DNA from: Penelope pileata
Taxonomy: Eukaryota > Chordata > Aves > Galliformes > Cracidae
DNA length: 64,000 nt
Assembly: GCA_013396635.1 (NCBI GenBank)
Contig: WBMW01003194.1
Location: forward strand, 1-64,000
Direction of reading: 5' to 3'
Shown here: piece after piece, positions 38,208 through 50,750 of the stretch
Numbering within the stretch: the stretch's first letter is position 1
Layout: every line of letters starts with the position of its first letter
Position numbers and translations under genes: made by a program
Notes under the pieces: generated by a model
Told to the model about the DNA's origin: nothing
What the model saw: only the letters and a program-made list of their open reading frames with translations
Database searches by the model: none

Positions 38208-38594
38208 GTGAGTTATTCCTCTTAGCATAAAGGGAGATAAAGTTTACAAGCTCCCAGCACTCAACACTTGCCCACCAACACATCTGTGTGCTCTCGGGAT
38301 GAGAACACATATAATGGACAGAAAGATGCAGGAGCTGAAAAATTGTTTCATTTCAGCAGATAAAGAGGCTACTCAAAGATGCCCTTTGTCATAATATGTT
38401 ATACATCTTTGGAGCTTCTGATGGAAATGTCTTACTTGGCAAAAATATTTGAATATGCATTAACGCAAGAACAGTTTCCAGTCCTGTACTTGCAGGATTG
38501 TTGTGGAAGAACAAATTGGGCTCTTTCAGGCACCAGTTTTTCAGTCAAGGTTTCCTGCACTCAAAATGAATCTGTGAGTTCTTGCACTTCTCAT

Positions 38595-38656
38595 GTTTTT
38601 TTTCTGCCTTTTTTTTTTTTTTTTTTTTTTTTTTCTCCCTTTTTTTTTGAACAAAN
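38595..38656. repeat. T-rich run ending at an ambiguous base
   Basis: A long T-run, a few CT bases, a second T-run, then an N at 38656. The exact length is unreliable because homopolymers are difficult to sequence. Confidence 0.85.
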
Positions 38657-40429
38657 TTGTTTTTCCTCTAATCTATTTGGCAAAGTCAGCTCCTATTTGC
38701 AAAATGTCTCCACATAAACTTTGTAAAACAAATGGGAAACAACAAATCCTTCATCAAAATACAGGATCACAGCACAAACGGCATGAGAAAATATTGGTGT
38801 TTACAGGAATGACAACACAGACTACTCAAAAAATACACGAGTGAATTCATCTGCAGAAATTGCAAGAATCTAGTATTATGAATTTATTTTTCTAGAAGCA
38901 ATCTTAGAGGAAAAATACTGAAAAGCAGGTATGATTTTTTTTTACATCAATTGACTTGTGCCCATAAGAATATAATGTCAGCCATCAAAATGTCAAGCTA
39001 TTTGAATTCATGACAAATGAAGAGCAAGATAACAGAAATAAACGAAAGAAGAACATAGATTTGCATGTATTTGTCCTGTCCTTTCGTCAAACAGTTGAAA
39101 ATGTAAATGTCCTGCAGCTTGTATGTTGCTGGAGTCATGCATTATGTAAGACAAAAAAGAAAAACATATTGAGAATTACATTTTTATTTGTGCACTTTAT
39201 GCCATCACTACAGCCACTTGAGGGAAATTTTGTCCCGTGATTCCTCTCTTCTGTGTTCCACATGTTGAACTTCACATTCCTTTTGCATTGCTGTGGGAAG
39301 TTCAAGCTTTTATTGTCCATTCTTCTTTAGTCTACAGGGATGTCTGAGCCACTCAATGCAAGCAGTACTTTGGTGTCCTTTATGATTCCACTAACACTCT
39401 CTCATGTCTGTGCAAATAGATTTTTCTCCTTGAGTTGCGTAGAGCAAGTATAACTGCTTGGAATTCGCTTTCTGAAGTGTTAGATTCATAAGGAATTTTC
39501 TGGGAAATGCTTAAGGTATGGTTGACCACAGCAGGATTCTTATGTAAAGCATAATGTAAACCACAGGTTTGATTAAGTCTTTTCTGAAGTGAAGATTCTG
39601 TAAAATGGCAATGGCTAGTGATGCCAAGTTTGTAAAGAAGAGATTGCAAATTTCAACAATCACTTCCTTTCATCAAGCAAAAGACTAGAAAGAAAGAAAT
39701 TTGAAGATGAAATTCTTAAAAATAATGAATATCCAAAGACACAGAAAGTAAACAGATTTGTACAGGGAAACCCAGTGGATATACTAAAAGGATTTATAGG
39801 AAGAAATTGACTATATATATATATAAGAGGAAAATATAACTTTAATAACTAAAATAACAAAGGGGAAATATGACGAAATGTATTAGTAATGCAAAATAAC
39901 TGTCTAAAAAAGCCATACAAAATACAAAGATTTTAATTATACTAAGATGATAAAATGATCTAAAATCAAAAATTAAATTAAAAATGTGCAAACTTTTAAC
40001 TCTTGTGAAGTTTTGCACAAGCGTGACTGGCATGATTAGAAAATCTCAAGAGAAACTGAAAGGAAAATTATAAAAAAACACATGGATATTGATGGGAAAT
40101 AATATATGATATCTTAGTTGAGAATGCACCAGAGACTGGAAAAGAGGAAAGAAATCAGAAACAGGTGAATTTTCTGTCTGGAGATATACAAACCCTTTTC
40201 AGTTTCAGCAAGTGGCATTTTTGCTTGCTGCAGATTAAAAAAAAAAAAAAATAGCCAGCAAAACACCGAATGAACAAACAAACAAACAAAAAAAAACCAT
40301 AAAAAAACCATAAAAACATTTCTAGCTTCCAAATTGTTTCAGAGAGTGAAACAGATCAAAATTAACTGGAAACTATTCTGCTGGTACTGAACTGGAGATG
40401 GGAAATAGTCACCTCTCACAAGGAAGATA

Positions 40430-40978
40430 CAAGGGCTGCTCTGAAAGTAATGCTTCCTGCTTTATTATATTGGCCCATGACATCAGAGGCAGATGTTGGT
40501 GGGATGGCAGTACAGGTTGAACCTTTCTGCCAACATTCCATTCCATTTTGTTGCTGTGGGACAGATGGCAGCAGAGGGGCAGTCTGACACAATAGTGTCT
40601 GACTTCTAATAGAAGCATGTATGAAGTAGAGGTGCGTCACTGAATTTTTCCATGCGGAAAAAATGACACCCTCTGACATTCATCAATGTTTGCTGAGATC
40701 AAATAGTGGGATGTGAGCACAGTGTGGTGGTGGGTGGTGCATTTCAGCAGTGGTGACAGTAACAGTGGGTCACCTCCTCTGGTGCAGATTTTTATGAGCA
40801 CGGCATGCAGGCTCTTGTTCATTGCTGGTGAAATTGCATTGCTAATGGTGGTGACTATATTAAAAAAAATATTCTGTAGCTGAGAATTTGCTCTAACAAA
40901 TAGTGTTATTGTGCTCCTTGTATCTGTTGTAATTTCCATGGAAATTAATAGGAGGCATTACTTCCAGAGTGACCTACG
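40430..40978 (+). mobile_element. Galluhop-like mariner element, internally deleted
   Basis: This 549-bp Tc1/mariner element has terminal inverted repeats of about 28 bp. The left end reads CAAGGGCTGCTCTGAAAGTA; the right end is the matching inverted sequence ending CAGAGTGACCTACG. It is flanked by TA at 40428-40429 and 40979-40980, the mariner target-site duplication. Full-length autonomous elements of this family are roughly twice as long, so this is a deletion derivative. A decayed N-terminal transposase frame can be traced on the plus strand with several stops. The family name is by recall; the structure is read directly. Confidence 0.88.
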
Positions 40979-42408
40979 TATTTACTCTTTGTTTTCTTCT
41001 TTCAGCTAAGGTCAAGTACGTCAAAAGAAGGAGTTTAAATAGATGAGACTGAATGAGTAACAAACTGTGCATAATTAGAACGCTCTGTTTTGAACAGCTC
41101 CTCTATATTTGACACAAGTGAATATTTATGGTATAAAATCATATTTTGTGTTGTGCAGCTCTACTGCTTGTCATACAGGTTTTCAGTATTTCATTTTACA
41201 GCATATATTTGCATTCAGAATTCATTATGCACACATCACAAACACTACACAATGGTTGAGTTTAAACAAGCCTGTTTCTGTACTTTTGGATCAGATACAG
41301 CTGGCAGACAAAAGTACTAAGAAAGTAGCAAACTTCAGTGATAGCTGAGCAGCATATACTGAAACCTACAGACACTTCCAATTACAAGATTTCCAAGCAG
41401 TTCTTTAACTCATATACCTATTTTAGGGTGCTCATGTTTTTACAAGTTTTAATGAACAGAGCCTTGCAAAAAACGTCAGTCATAAAGTAATAAAAGGGAA
41501 ATATTCTTTTTCTCCTGTTTACTGGCAGTTCTTTTCAAAAAATCAAAAAGTAAATAAAATGAACTGAACTCTCAACCTTTTTGTTTTTAGTGTACAGAAA
41601 GTCTGCCTGCCTTTGAAAAGATTTTTGTTATGAAAATAATAAAACAAAGAAAATATGATTGAAAAAAATGTGATCTGTATTTTCAAAAGCAATGAATGAG
41701 TAGGTCTGATTTAATTTACTATATGAGTGAAGCTGATACTGATCAGTCCAAAACCTTTCCAAAACCTGCTTCAAAGGAACAACTAAAATCATTGATATTT
41801 TGAGGAGGGAGATGAGAACAAATAGTGATTTCTTGCTTTAACAGATTGCACCATTCTTCTTTGCCTGGCACGTCCACTGAGAAATTACAAAATGCATATT
41901 GCTGTTGAATGAGCTGAAGTCGAAGGTCAGCACTTAAATTCACCTTGAATTAATTTATTCTGTTGTGTCAAACAATTCCATTTTCTGCACTCCCCTTCCT
42001 CCTGTTCTTCTAATCAGCAGTGCTCCAAGCCACAAAGTAGAGCCACTCAAAAGACCAGTGCTAAAAGGCAGTAACTGGCATCAAAGGAAAATAAAACTAA
42101 AATTAAATAAAAGAGAAAACACTAGAACCACAAATAATAATTCTGCATGGTTTTCCAAAGCATTATTTGCTAATATAACACACCTCTCTGAATCTTTGAT
42201 GTTAAGTATTTCACGAGTTCTTTGAGGAAAGCAGGTGTGCAGCATATGAAAGGGTTACTCGAGGGTTACCATGCTGAAAATAAACACGTTTAAGCGTTTG
42301 CATACAAATCTTTAACTGCTTCTCTATGTCAAGGCCTGTAAAGGTGAGGTTAGACAAGAAAAGACAAATTGATTAGTAGGCTGCTTTTAAAACCTTCTTT
42401 TTACCAAT
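40979..42408. other. Unannotated AT-rich interval
   Basis: No gene or named repeat recognised. Short frames near 41090-41348 and 41743-42225 lack domains. A good acceptor-like polypyrimidine tract ends near 41005, but no donor or long frame follows. Confidence 0.5.
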
Positions 42409-42934
42409 TGTCTTAGTTTCTAACAGAAGTTATTTTTCTCATAGAGTCTGGTATGAAGCTATGTTTTGGTCTCAGAAGAAAAACAAAACTGATAACACCT
42501 GGCAGTGTTGAACAGAGCCAAGGACATATTCAGTTCCTCATTCTTCTGCCAGTGAAGCAGTTAGGGGGGCATAAGGAGCTGGGAACTGGGAGGGGACAGG
42601 ACCAGGGCAGCTGACCCAAACTGACCAAAGAGTTATTCCATATCACATTACATATGTGATTTTACAGAAGGGGGTTAGCCGGGAGGATGGTTTGCCACTG
42701 GCTGTGAGCGTTTGCTCTGCGTATCCTCTTTTTCTGTGTGTATATATGTACATATATATACATATATGTACTGGTATTTCTTTTACTTTCTTTACTTTCT
42801 TAGTAAATAGCATTTATCCCAACCCATGAGTTCTGCTGTATTTTTCTCTTCTCTTCCCCATCTTATTTGGGGATCGGGGAGATTGAACAAATAACTGTGT
42901 GGAACTTAGCCATCTGCTGGGTCAAACCATAACA
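42409..42934 (+). mobile_element. ERVL-like solo LTR, plus orientation
   Basis: A 526-bp LTR starting TGTCTTAGTTTCTAACAG and ending GGGTCAAACCATAACA. Shared landmarks with the LTR at 49877 are the GGGGACAGGACCAGGGCAGC block followed by TGACC(C/T)AAACT, a TATTCCATA motif, and a late ...AACCCATGAGTTCT stretch before the terminus. No internal retroviral sequence is recognised on either side, so it is probably a solo LTR left by recombination between the two LTRs of a provirus. Flanking five-mers CCAAT and TTAAT match at only three positions, consistent with age. A (TA)-rich palindromic run (42740-42772) lies in the promoter-proximal half. Confidence 0.85.
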
Positions 42935-45221
42935 TTAATGAACATTTTGGCTTCAGCACATGATGAAAATGATGAAAATGAATTGCTTCTGAGTAATGTG
43001 TTCTTTGTATGGACATCCTATGTTCTGGTTTGCAAAATTTACTTTGAAAAGAAATGAACATTTCACTGTTTTGTTTTGTTTTTCTCTTTTATGAGGTTGG
43101 TAAAGTGCTATGGAGCTTATAGCTTATGGGAGCTAAAGCGCTATTACTGGGCTGAGACTAAGAGTCTCAGTTTCTTAACTTCCCCAGAAATGCATATCAA
43201 AAATAAAGACAAAAAGACAAAGGTGTTTTACAACACAAGACAGTCTGTTATGCTACCACACCTCAGTGGGACAGTCCACTGTATGGAGAAAACTCAGCAG
43301 CATGTGACAGCAGCCATTGGAAATTGTGGAAGAAAATATTCTTCCAGATCATCTATTCCAGGAAATTTTCTGAGCTTGCTGAAAATGGCATTAATCCAGA
43401 CTTAAAAATAATCACTGTCTCTGTGAAGTCCAAATTGAAGGATTTTTGTTCCTTTTCGCTTGGCACAGTCTGCTTTGAGAGCTAGATCCACAGTGAATCT
43501 TTTGTTCACCATGGTAGCAGACATCAAAAAAACCATATATGGATCAGAAATGCCATTTCACGGTCACTTTGCTGGGAAAAGGTTTAAAAAAAACAACAAA
43601 ACATGTATGCAATCACATCAGAGCACACTATTTTCCCCACTGTTTCCAGTACTCCAAAAAAATCACACTTCAGTGTGATACCTCATACATATCTCATATA
43701 ATTGGAAATGGGCAATTAAAATGCATCCCTTTTTTTTTTTTTTTCCTATGGAATTTAGTGCACTGATTAAATGGTTGACGTAAAGAAATCTGGCAGCTGC
43801 CTTCAGCCTCTCTTCCACTCCAAGAGCAAGTGCAGGAAAGCTTTTAATGAAGAATAATGACAGAAATTTTCTTAATATACTAATGCAAAATATGTATTTA
43901 CTGAAGATCTTACTTTTAAAAAATAATTAAGAAATTTTATTATTGCACTGTTCTAGAGTTATACAGAGGACAAAGAAAAAGAATAAATTTGTTTTGGCCA
44001 TTTTAAAATATGAAAAGCAAAACACTCCTGGCTGCTTAAATGAGTGGAATTATATAATTTAATTTTCAGTGATAGTTAAAAGTCTCAATATCTGGGATTT
44101 CATATTGCAAATTACGTTTTCCTACCTATCTTGGTAAACATCAGATAAATAATGCATTTTTACTTTATTTGTGTATTGACTTGCTACGGAACTATTGTCT
44201 GTGATTCACAAATATATCTGTTTGTGGAGGGGAATTATGCATAATGTGTTGTGCGCAGCATTTTAACTGTGGTGATCATTAGCATTCAAGATTGTGGAAT
44301 AGCCCAAGCAACTTTCCTTGTATAGTAATAGATTTATATCTCAGAACATGTACAAAAGCTATTTTCAATGTCTGCATAAAGTGGAATTGTTGGATGGATT
44401 TTACTACTAGATGGAAAAATCAGATTATTTTAGTGATTTCAGATGTAAAACTATGATGAGCAAGGGAATCGGAAGCATATTTAAGTTTCATTATAAGGCC
44501 CTATGTAGATGGTGTCACTGTTATTTATCCAAATCCAATTAAAAGCTGTAGATAAAAAGAGTCAGTGTTACCTTATATATAAAAGTACGATATTTATAAT
44601 TTTCTTTGAAGATTTTAGGCATTTTTTCACAACTAAGGTAAAAGTGATACATGACAATTATTTTTCCTCGCATGAGCAGCACATAACCCAAGTGCTTTTG
44701 TATGATACTATTTATGGGTTAATACTGAAAATACGATATCAAAAAAACTAAGGACTAGAACACGTGGAACCTATGATAAAGTCCTTTTTATTTTCTGGCT
44801 TTATCTTCATTCTTTTGTATTAGTACTGTTTCTGACTCTAGTCTGGGTCCCATTATCAAACATCCCATTGATGAATTTCTGCTTGCTGGACTTTTAGAAC
44901 ATCATTTCACATTTTCAGCCATGGTTGTGATAGGAAAGCACCCTCTAGAATCCTCCAGTCCCTTCTATTCGAGTTTGACTTTTCAGAGACATTACTTTTG
45001 TATGAGAAAACAGAATAGGTTTTTTTTCCTGAATCCCAAGAAGCTCTGGAAAGGTGAAAACTAGAAAGAAATGCATGCAGGGATGAAACTTGGAAGAAAA
45101 GCCTTTATTTTTTGCACTGGTGATGTTGTGCCTTTCTGTATACAATAGAAAATGGTTCCATCCTACATATCAATTATAAAAATGACTACATTTGAAGAAA
45201 CCAAGTACTCATGTTTTTTTT

Positions 45222-45275
45222 GTTTTGTTGTTGTTGTTGTTGTTGTTCTGTTTTGGTTTGGTTTGATTTGATTTT
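45222..45275. repeat. (TTG)n followed by (TTTGG/TTTGA)n
   Basis: About eight TTG units, a CTG interruption, then TTTGG and TTTGA repeats. Confidence 0.85.
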
Positions 45276-45354
45276 TACCATTGTTTTGCCAAATGCTTCT
45301 CTGGTTTTATCAATTTAATTATTCATTGATATATTTTTTCTATGATGGTAATAG

Positions 45355-45442
45355 CAGTTACATCTCTCTGGACTTGCCTAGGAATGAAGTTGGTTATAAC
45401 AGTCCACCTACATGTATGACAGAAACCACTGAGCAAGAAGAG
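45355..45442 (+). other. Exon-like segment with donor GTAAGAG
   Basis: An 88-bp open segment follows a T-rich stretch and AG at 45354 and is followed by GTAAGAG at 45443. It encodes YISLDLPRNEVGYNSPPTC and an acidic TETTEQEE end. The same frame stays open past the donor, to a TAA at 45548-45550. I do not recognise the protein. The acceptor is weaker than that at 38098. Its start phase does not join directly with the 38099-38207 segment, so they would need an intervening exon if they belonged to one gene. Chance is a real possibility. Confidence 0.2.
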
Positions 45443-46712
45443 GTAAGAGAATCCTACCTAGACAGAGATCTATGTTGTGGGGAACGAGAGGCAAAGGACT
45501 CTGTTGCTGGAGATCCTCTTGACTTCATTTATAGAGACAGCAAGCAGTAATCAGTCAGTCCTATGTTCAGACCAAGATGAAAGTGCTGTGTGTTGAGTTT
45601 CTGGAGAAAGACTACAGCTTCTACAGCTCCCCAGATTTTTTCTGGGTTAGTGCTGGGATTTATTTCATAGCTGAAAGAAAGCCCAGCATAAAAAAGGAGC
45701 AGTGTACTAACATTGTCTTTAGATTTCTAAAGCCTTCATTTTAAAAGAGAGGGTCTGGTTTCTGTGCTATAGGAGGAGCTACAGCAATTTGTAGCATTTC
45801 TTGTATGCCACCAGAAGTCCACAGCAGTGACAATTCTGTTACGACATTGCTCATTGCCTCAAGGTTATAATGTTTAATTGGATGGACTTAAAAAGAGTTT
45901 TGATTGTAATGCTTGAACATTAGAAAAACTAAGCCAGGATACTACTTTTTTATATTAACTATGCTGAAATCTTCCTTCTGTTAGACATGTGGAGATTACT
46001 TCTTTGATGACACTTAGTATGGAAAATACTTGTATCTGGCATTTTCAATATTCCTTTGCAGCCAATCCACCAAAACAAATTGAAAGACTTCCTGAGCAGA
46101 ATTCAGAATTTCTTAATGAATTAAATATATGTCCTATATATTTTTGAATTTTAGTGGATCCCTCTCTCTCCTTCTCCCTCTTTCACACGTACTCTGAAAT
46201 ACTCTTAAAAACACCAGATCCACTTCTGTGTATGAATAAAATGATTGTCAGTGAGCCAGATCGTGTTGTTTTAATTTTTATAAAATAATTTACTTTATAA
46301 ACAGTTAATTTAAATCAAGTAAGCATGGTTCAGACAGTTTAGGTATGACAGAATCTGTCCCATCCCATAAGAACGCCTGCAAAATATGTACAGAAGACAA
46401 AATATAGGCTACTTAAGTGCTTATGTCACATTCAAGAAAGATGATCCTAATCAAATGTTGGACTTCTCAGATTTGCAAGGCAGATCTCCACTCCAATATT
46501 ATTCTTTCTCCATATGCATGGAACTTCAAAGGATTATGTATGTAAGAAAAAGAAGAATATCTTAATCAAGATCAGCCATGCACATCTTGAGAGCAGAGTC
46601 TGCATTCAAATGAGGACTGACTGAAAAATGAAATGTTCATTGTTATGACTAGAATTCAGTGCAAAATTGAGAAAGTAATTTATGCTGTCAATTAAAAAAA
46701 AAAAAAAAAAAA

Positions 46713-46726
46713 NNNNNNNNNNNNNN
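46713..46726. other. 14-base assembly gap inside a poly(A) run
   Basis: Fourteen N bases are flanked by A-runs on both sides. The true length of the homopolymer is unknown. Confidence 0.95.
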
Positions 46727-49700
46727 AAAAAAAAGGAAGAGGGAAAGCACTTGAGAATACACTAAAGGAAGCCCTCTTCTGTTAGTGTGGAAGAGGACTA
46801 GACAACCCAGTAGACAACTGTGAGCTAAACTGTGCCTGCAAGCACAGCCATAAGCAAGGAATAGTATATATAGTGAACCATCCTGAGAGATACATGCGTC
46901 CAGGTACAACTCTCAGAGATGTAATTGCTTCCTCATTGCTACTCTGTAACAGAGACAAATCATATTGACCTATTCTGATTGGCAAACAGGTTAGAAGACA
47001 GTTTAAATCTAATAAAGTCAAAAATCATGGTCCTCTCAATCAACTCTGTTCTTATCCTGAATGCAAATATATCAAATTTTATGGTTTTTCAAGGAAGAAA
47101 ACCAAAGTGTATCTGTCTTTCATAATCATCTATCATAGAGATCTGGTTAATGGGAAATGTGAACTGCGGCTGACATGGAAGTATTTTTAACAGTAACACC
47201 TCAGAAAGATATTTTTGCTCTTGCTGAAGCTATAGAAGTCTGACCAGATTAATTCACGTCTATTCCATCTTAGTCACTGAAGGAGTTACTGAAACCATCC
47301 AGCCATCCATGGTGGGAGGATCTGCTATAGAGGCACAGGCTGCTGCCTTCCCTCAGAGACTGGCTAAAAAAGCAGGCAAATGCAGCTTATGTTCCTGGAA
47401 GGACAGAGAGAATTAGCTAAAACCTTCCAGTTGATATTCAAATAGCTATTTTAATATATTTAAAATGAAAGCAGATGCAACTAGTGTGCAATGTACTGTT
47501 GAACAATGTGGTTACATGCATGAAAATATATGCACTGTGGTAGTCAGACCACAGTCAAATTAAAACAAAGACATGAACACACACATGAACAAATCACAGT
47601 TAAAAAAAAAAAAAAAAAGGAAAAATATTAAGCCTAGTTATTCAAACTATTAAATTACTTAAACCCTTTGGCCCTGTGTTCAGCTGCATTCAGCTCAACA
47701 GTTATTTCATACCAAAAGACCATCTGCTAAGCAAAATGTAATCAATCTCTGTTTTAAAAGCACAACAAAAATCCCTCTTTTCTAGATTGGCACTCTTAAC
47801 ATAAACAAGGGCATCCCGTGTCCCTTCTGCTCAGTCATGAGGAAGAAGAATGAATTATCCCTTCCTAAAATAATTTTTTTGGTATAGATTGAAGGCATGT
47901 GGGTATACCCCACTGATGTCCAGAGACGTTTGGAAGGCGGAGGTCTCTCATTAGAGCCAAGAAGCAGTGAGGTGTCACATTTGGTGCCATGGATGTGCAT
48001 GAGGAGAGAACATTTATACAGTGCAGCTTCAGTGCAGGTTTGGGTTACATAAAGTTTTTGTGACAACCCATACCCAACGATGAAATAGAAAGTGACATCC
48101 TAAGGTAACAGACATCATAAAGGAAAAATATGCAGAGAAAGCAGCTGTTCTCCCACTGCTGTCTCATCCTTCTTCTGCCAATCATAAACCTATCTTCCTG
48201 TTTTATTTCAGAAATACATTAATTTTATGTTAACCACATTAAATCATCTTATGTTAAGTAAACAAAATATTAAGCAAAGAAAGCACAAACATCTGGATGA
48301 GCTGTAGAAAACTTAAAAAAAAAAGATTTTTTTCCACCCAGACTTAAAAATTATTTGAAAATCTAGCAAGTCCACTCTAAGACTCATTAAATATAAATGT
48401 ATGTAACCTGGTAATTCATAACTTTTCCAGATTTTTTTAAATTACACTTTAATGCTTTTTTTCATGTTGCTAAGACAACTGACTTGAAAGTGCAGTGAGA
48501 AATGTAATGTTACAAAACAGTTTGAAGAAGAGTCTTTGTGCTTCTTCATCTTAAGTCTCTTCTCATTTTGTGCCGTTTTTTTTCTTGCAGTCTTCCTGAA
48601 AATAGACAAATAAATTTAATAACATTTACTTTATTTATACTCTCTAGTTAGACTCCAGGGCTGCCGGGGTTGTTGTGCAGTGGTGGACACAGCTCAAATA
48701 TTACATTCTTAATTGTTCCACAGTGCTAATTACAGATATAGAAGGGCAGGGAAAGTAGTGGTTTCTTGGAAAGGTCTTATACTGTCCTCAGTAGTACAGT
48801 GGATAACCTGCTTTGTACTCAAGAGTGTCTGCTCTGTAAATGAACACCACTAAGATCCATGAGAAACCTGTGCTAATTGTCTCAGAATACTTGCTGCAGC
48901 TTAGCTTATGAATATCAGTCAGTGCATGTAACTGATGCAGCAAAAAAAAAAACACGTAAAACAAGGCCAAGTTAATAACTCCAGTCCCATTAAAGACAGT
49001 AGTTTTTTATTGCAGTTATTATATGTTTAAAAATGAATATGGAGATCTTTAAAAATTTACAGAGGGAGGTGGAGCATTGAAGGAAAAGGATTTGTTTCTG
49101 CCTCAAAGTGCCATCCTAACATCTCACTAAATATTTCTGAAAGATTCAGTGTTGTACTGCACTGCTAATATTCTTACATGAAAGAGCCACGTGCTTAAGA
49201 GAGCAAATCATTCTCCAAGCCATAGACTTTCTTTGGCCTCTCTGATGTGACTGTGAATTGTTGTGATATTTCTATTTGTGATACAGAAGCTCAACTCTGG
49301 GACAAGTTATGAGCTCACACTATGCATCTGACATATTCTTTTGTACTGCTCTGTTAGGAAATCAGAGAAGGAAGATAGTTCGTAACTCAATTCTGAATTC
49401 ATTTCCTTTGAGAAACAAGAGTAGTCAACACATCCCATTTTTAGACTGGGTCTGAGACTGGTAAAAGTATCTTAAAGAGCTTCTGGGCATTGTGAACTAC
49501 AACAGTTGTGTCCTTTTCTTCCATTCCTCATCAACCTCAGCTGTGCTGAGGACATATGAACTGCAGCTAAGACTATAAACCTTTTGGTCTTGCCTTTCAA
49601 ATATAGAGTGTGAAGGAAATATTTGTTCCAACCACAGCAGTATATTCTAGAAGATAATTTATTCACTGGTGATATTGGGAATAGAGTCTCTGATAGCTTT

Positions 49701-49876
49701 TTTTTTCCTTCATTGGAGTGTGGATTCAACATCACATCACAGATGGCAGGAGATAAGGATGTACAACAACAGCATGCTGATAATGTTCTGCTTTTTCTAA
49801 GTCTTTCAATGCTGGAGTAGAATCAGGAGTAGAGATACCGTCTTTACTAGGAGCTTGTTTCTATAAACTAGGCTCA

Positions 49877-50436
49877 TGTCCTGGTTTCAGGACATGCTGA
49901 GATAGAGTTGATTTTTCCTTCGTAGTGTCTGGTACAATGCCTTGCTTTGGCTTTAAGACAGAATCGGTGCTGATAACACACCAATGATTTAGTTGTTGCT
50001 GATCAGCACCGTATAGAGACAAGGACATTTCAGTTTCTCAGCTTCTCATAGTGTCCTGCCAGATAGAGAGCTGGGGGGTACACAAAGAGCTAGGAGGGGA
50101 CAGAAAAAGGACAGCTGACCTAAACTAGCCAAAGGGATATTCCATACCATATGACGTGAGGAGTTGGCTGGGGGAGTGGTTGCTGCTTAGGGCATTGATC
50201 AGTGGGTGGTGAGCAATTGCTTCTGCATCACTTGTTATATATACATGTTTACATATATAGTTATCATAACTATTATCCTTTTTTTCCTCCCTTCATTATT
50301 TCTATCTTAGTAAATAGTTTTTAGTCTCAACACACAAGTTCTATTTTTTTTTTTTTCTGATTCTTTCCACCATCCCACTGGCTTGCAGCAAATGATCAGC
50401 AATCTGCTCCAATACCCCTGGACAGAGAGATCAAAC
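49877..50436 (+). mobile_element. ERVL-like LTR, plus orientation
   Basis: It starts TGTCCTGGTTTCAG and contains GGGATATTCCATACCATATG followed by ACGTGAGG (a decayed CRE-like TGACGTCA position), GTGAGCAATTGC and CATCACTTG. The AT-rich run and CACCATCCCACTGG near 50369-50382 are typical of the 3' part. The last 60 bases before 50436 are rearranged compared with its relatives at 42409 and 33100, so the end is approximate. It is about 560 bp long. Host-like transcription signals in such LTRs normally drive the provirus; here no intact TATA box remains visible. Confidence 0.82.
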
Positions 50437-50750
50437 TTCAGCACCCAATATGGAGTACAAACCCTGTGTGTTTCGACAGAAGCTGAACATGTTTAGTAAT
50501 ATATGGAATCTGGCAGATTCTCCTGTAGCTGGAAAGACTGATGCTTCTGTGCAGGTTTACATGCTAAAATGCTTAGTATTTAGGTTATTTTCCATTATGC
50601 ATTGCTTATCCCATACTTCATTGGCCTATTTAAAGCAAGGGGCACAAGACTTTTCTTCATCCTGGGATAGCCTTTCCTTACCCTGTGTATCTAAATTGTT
50701 ATGGATTATTTTTTATTCTCATTTGAAAATTAGATATTTTATATAGAATG
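50437..50750 (+). mobile_element. Possible retroviral leader downstream of the LTR
   Basis: Just after the LTR the sequence reads CTTCAGCACCCAATATGGAG, which resembles the leader start that follows 5' LTRs in this avian family. About 300 further bases may be the untranslated leader. No gag frame follows. If right, this is a 5'-end proviral stub and not a solo LTR. The assignment rests on recall and a short match. Confidence 0.35.

Larger units (their letters stand above)
36404..40429. other. 4-kb unannotated interval with strong strand asymmetry
   Basis: No recognised gene. It holds a pyrimidine tract (36911-36983), a purine-rich tract (37240-37745), an (AAAT)n run, a T-rich run with an N at 38656, a (TA)n run at 39812-39825, and one exon-like segment (38099-38207, listed separately). 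Confidence 0.5.
42935..49876. other. 6.9-kb unannotated AT-rich interval
   Basis: No confident gene. It includes a (TTG)n/(TTTGG)n run at 45222-45275, an exon-like segment at 45355-45442, and a poly(A) stretch with a 14-base gap at 46713-46726. The stretch 47780-48090 is somewhat less AT-rich and may be an unrecognised old repeat. Confidence 0.45.

Noticed and set aside
40637..40939. 100-codon minus-strand ORF
   Set aside because: It is antisense to the decayed transposase of the first mariner copy.
48570..48620. Terminal exon after a strong acceptor-like tract ending TTTCTTGCAG
   Set aside because: The frame closes within a few codons and no upstream exon is recognisable; such tracts are frequent in this T-rich DNA.
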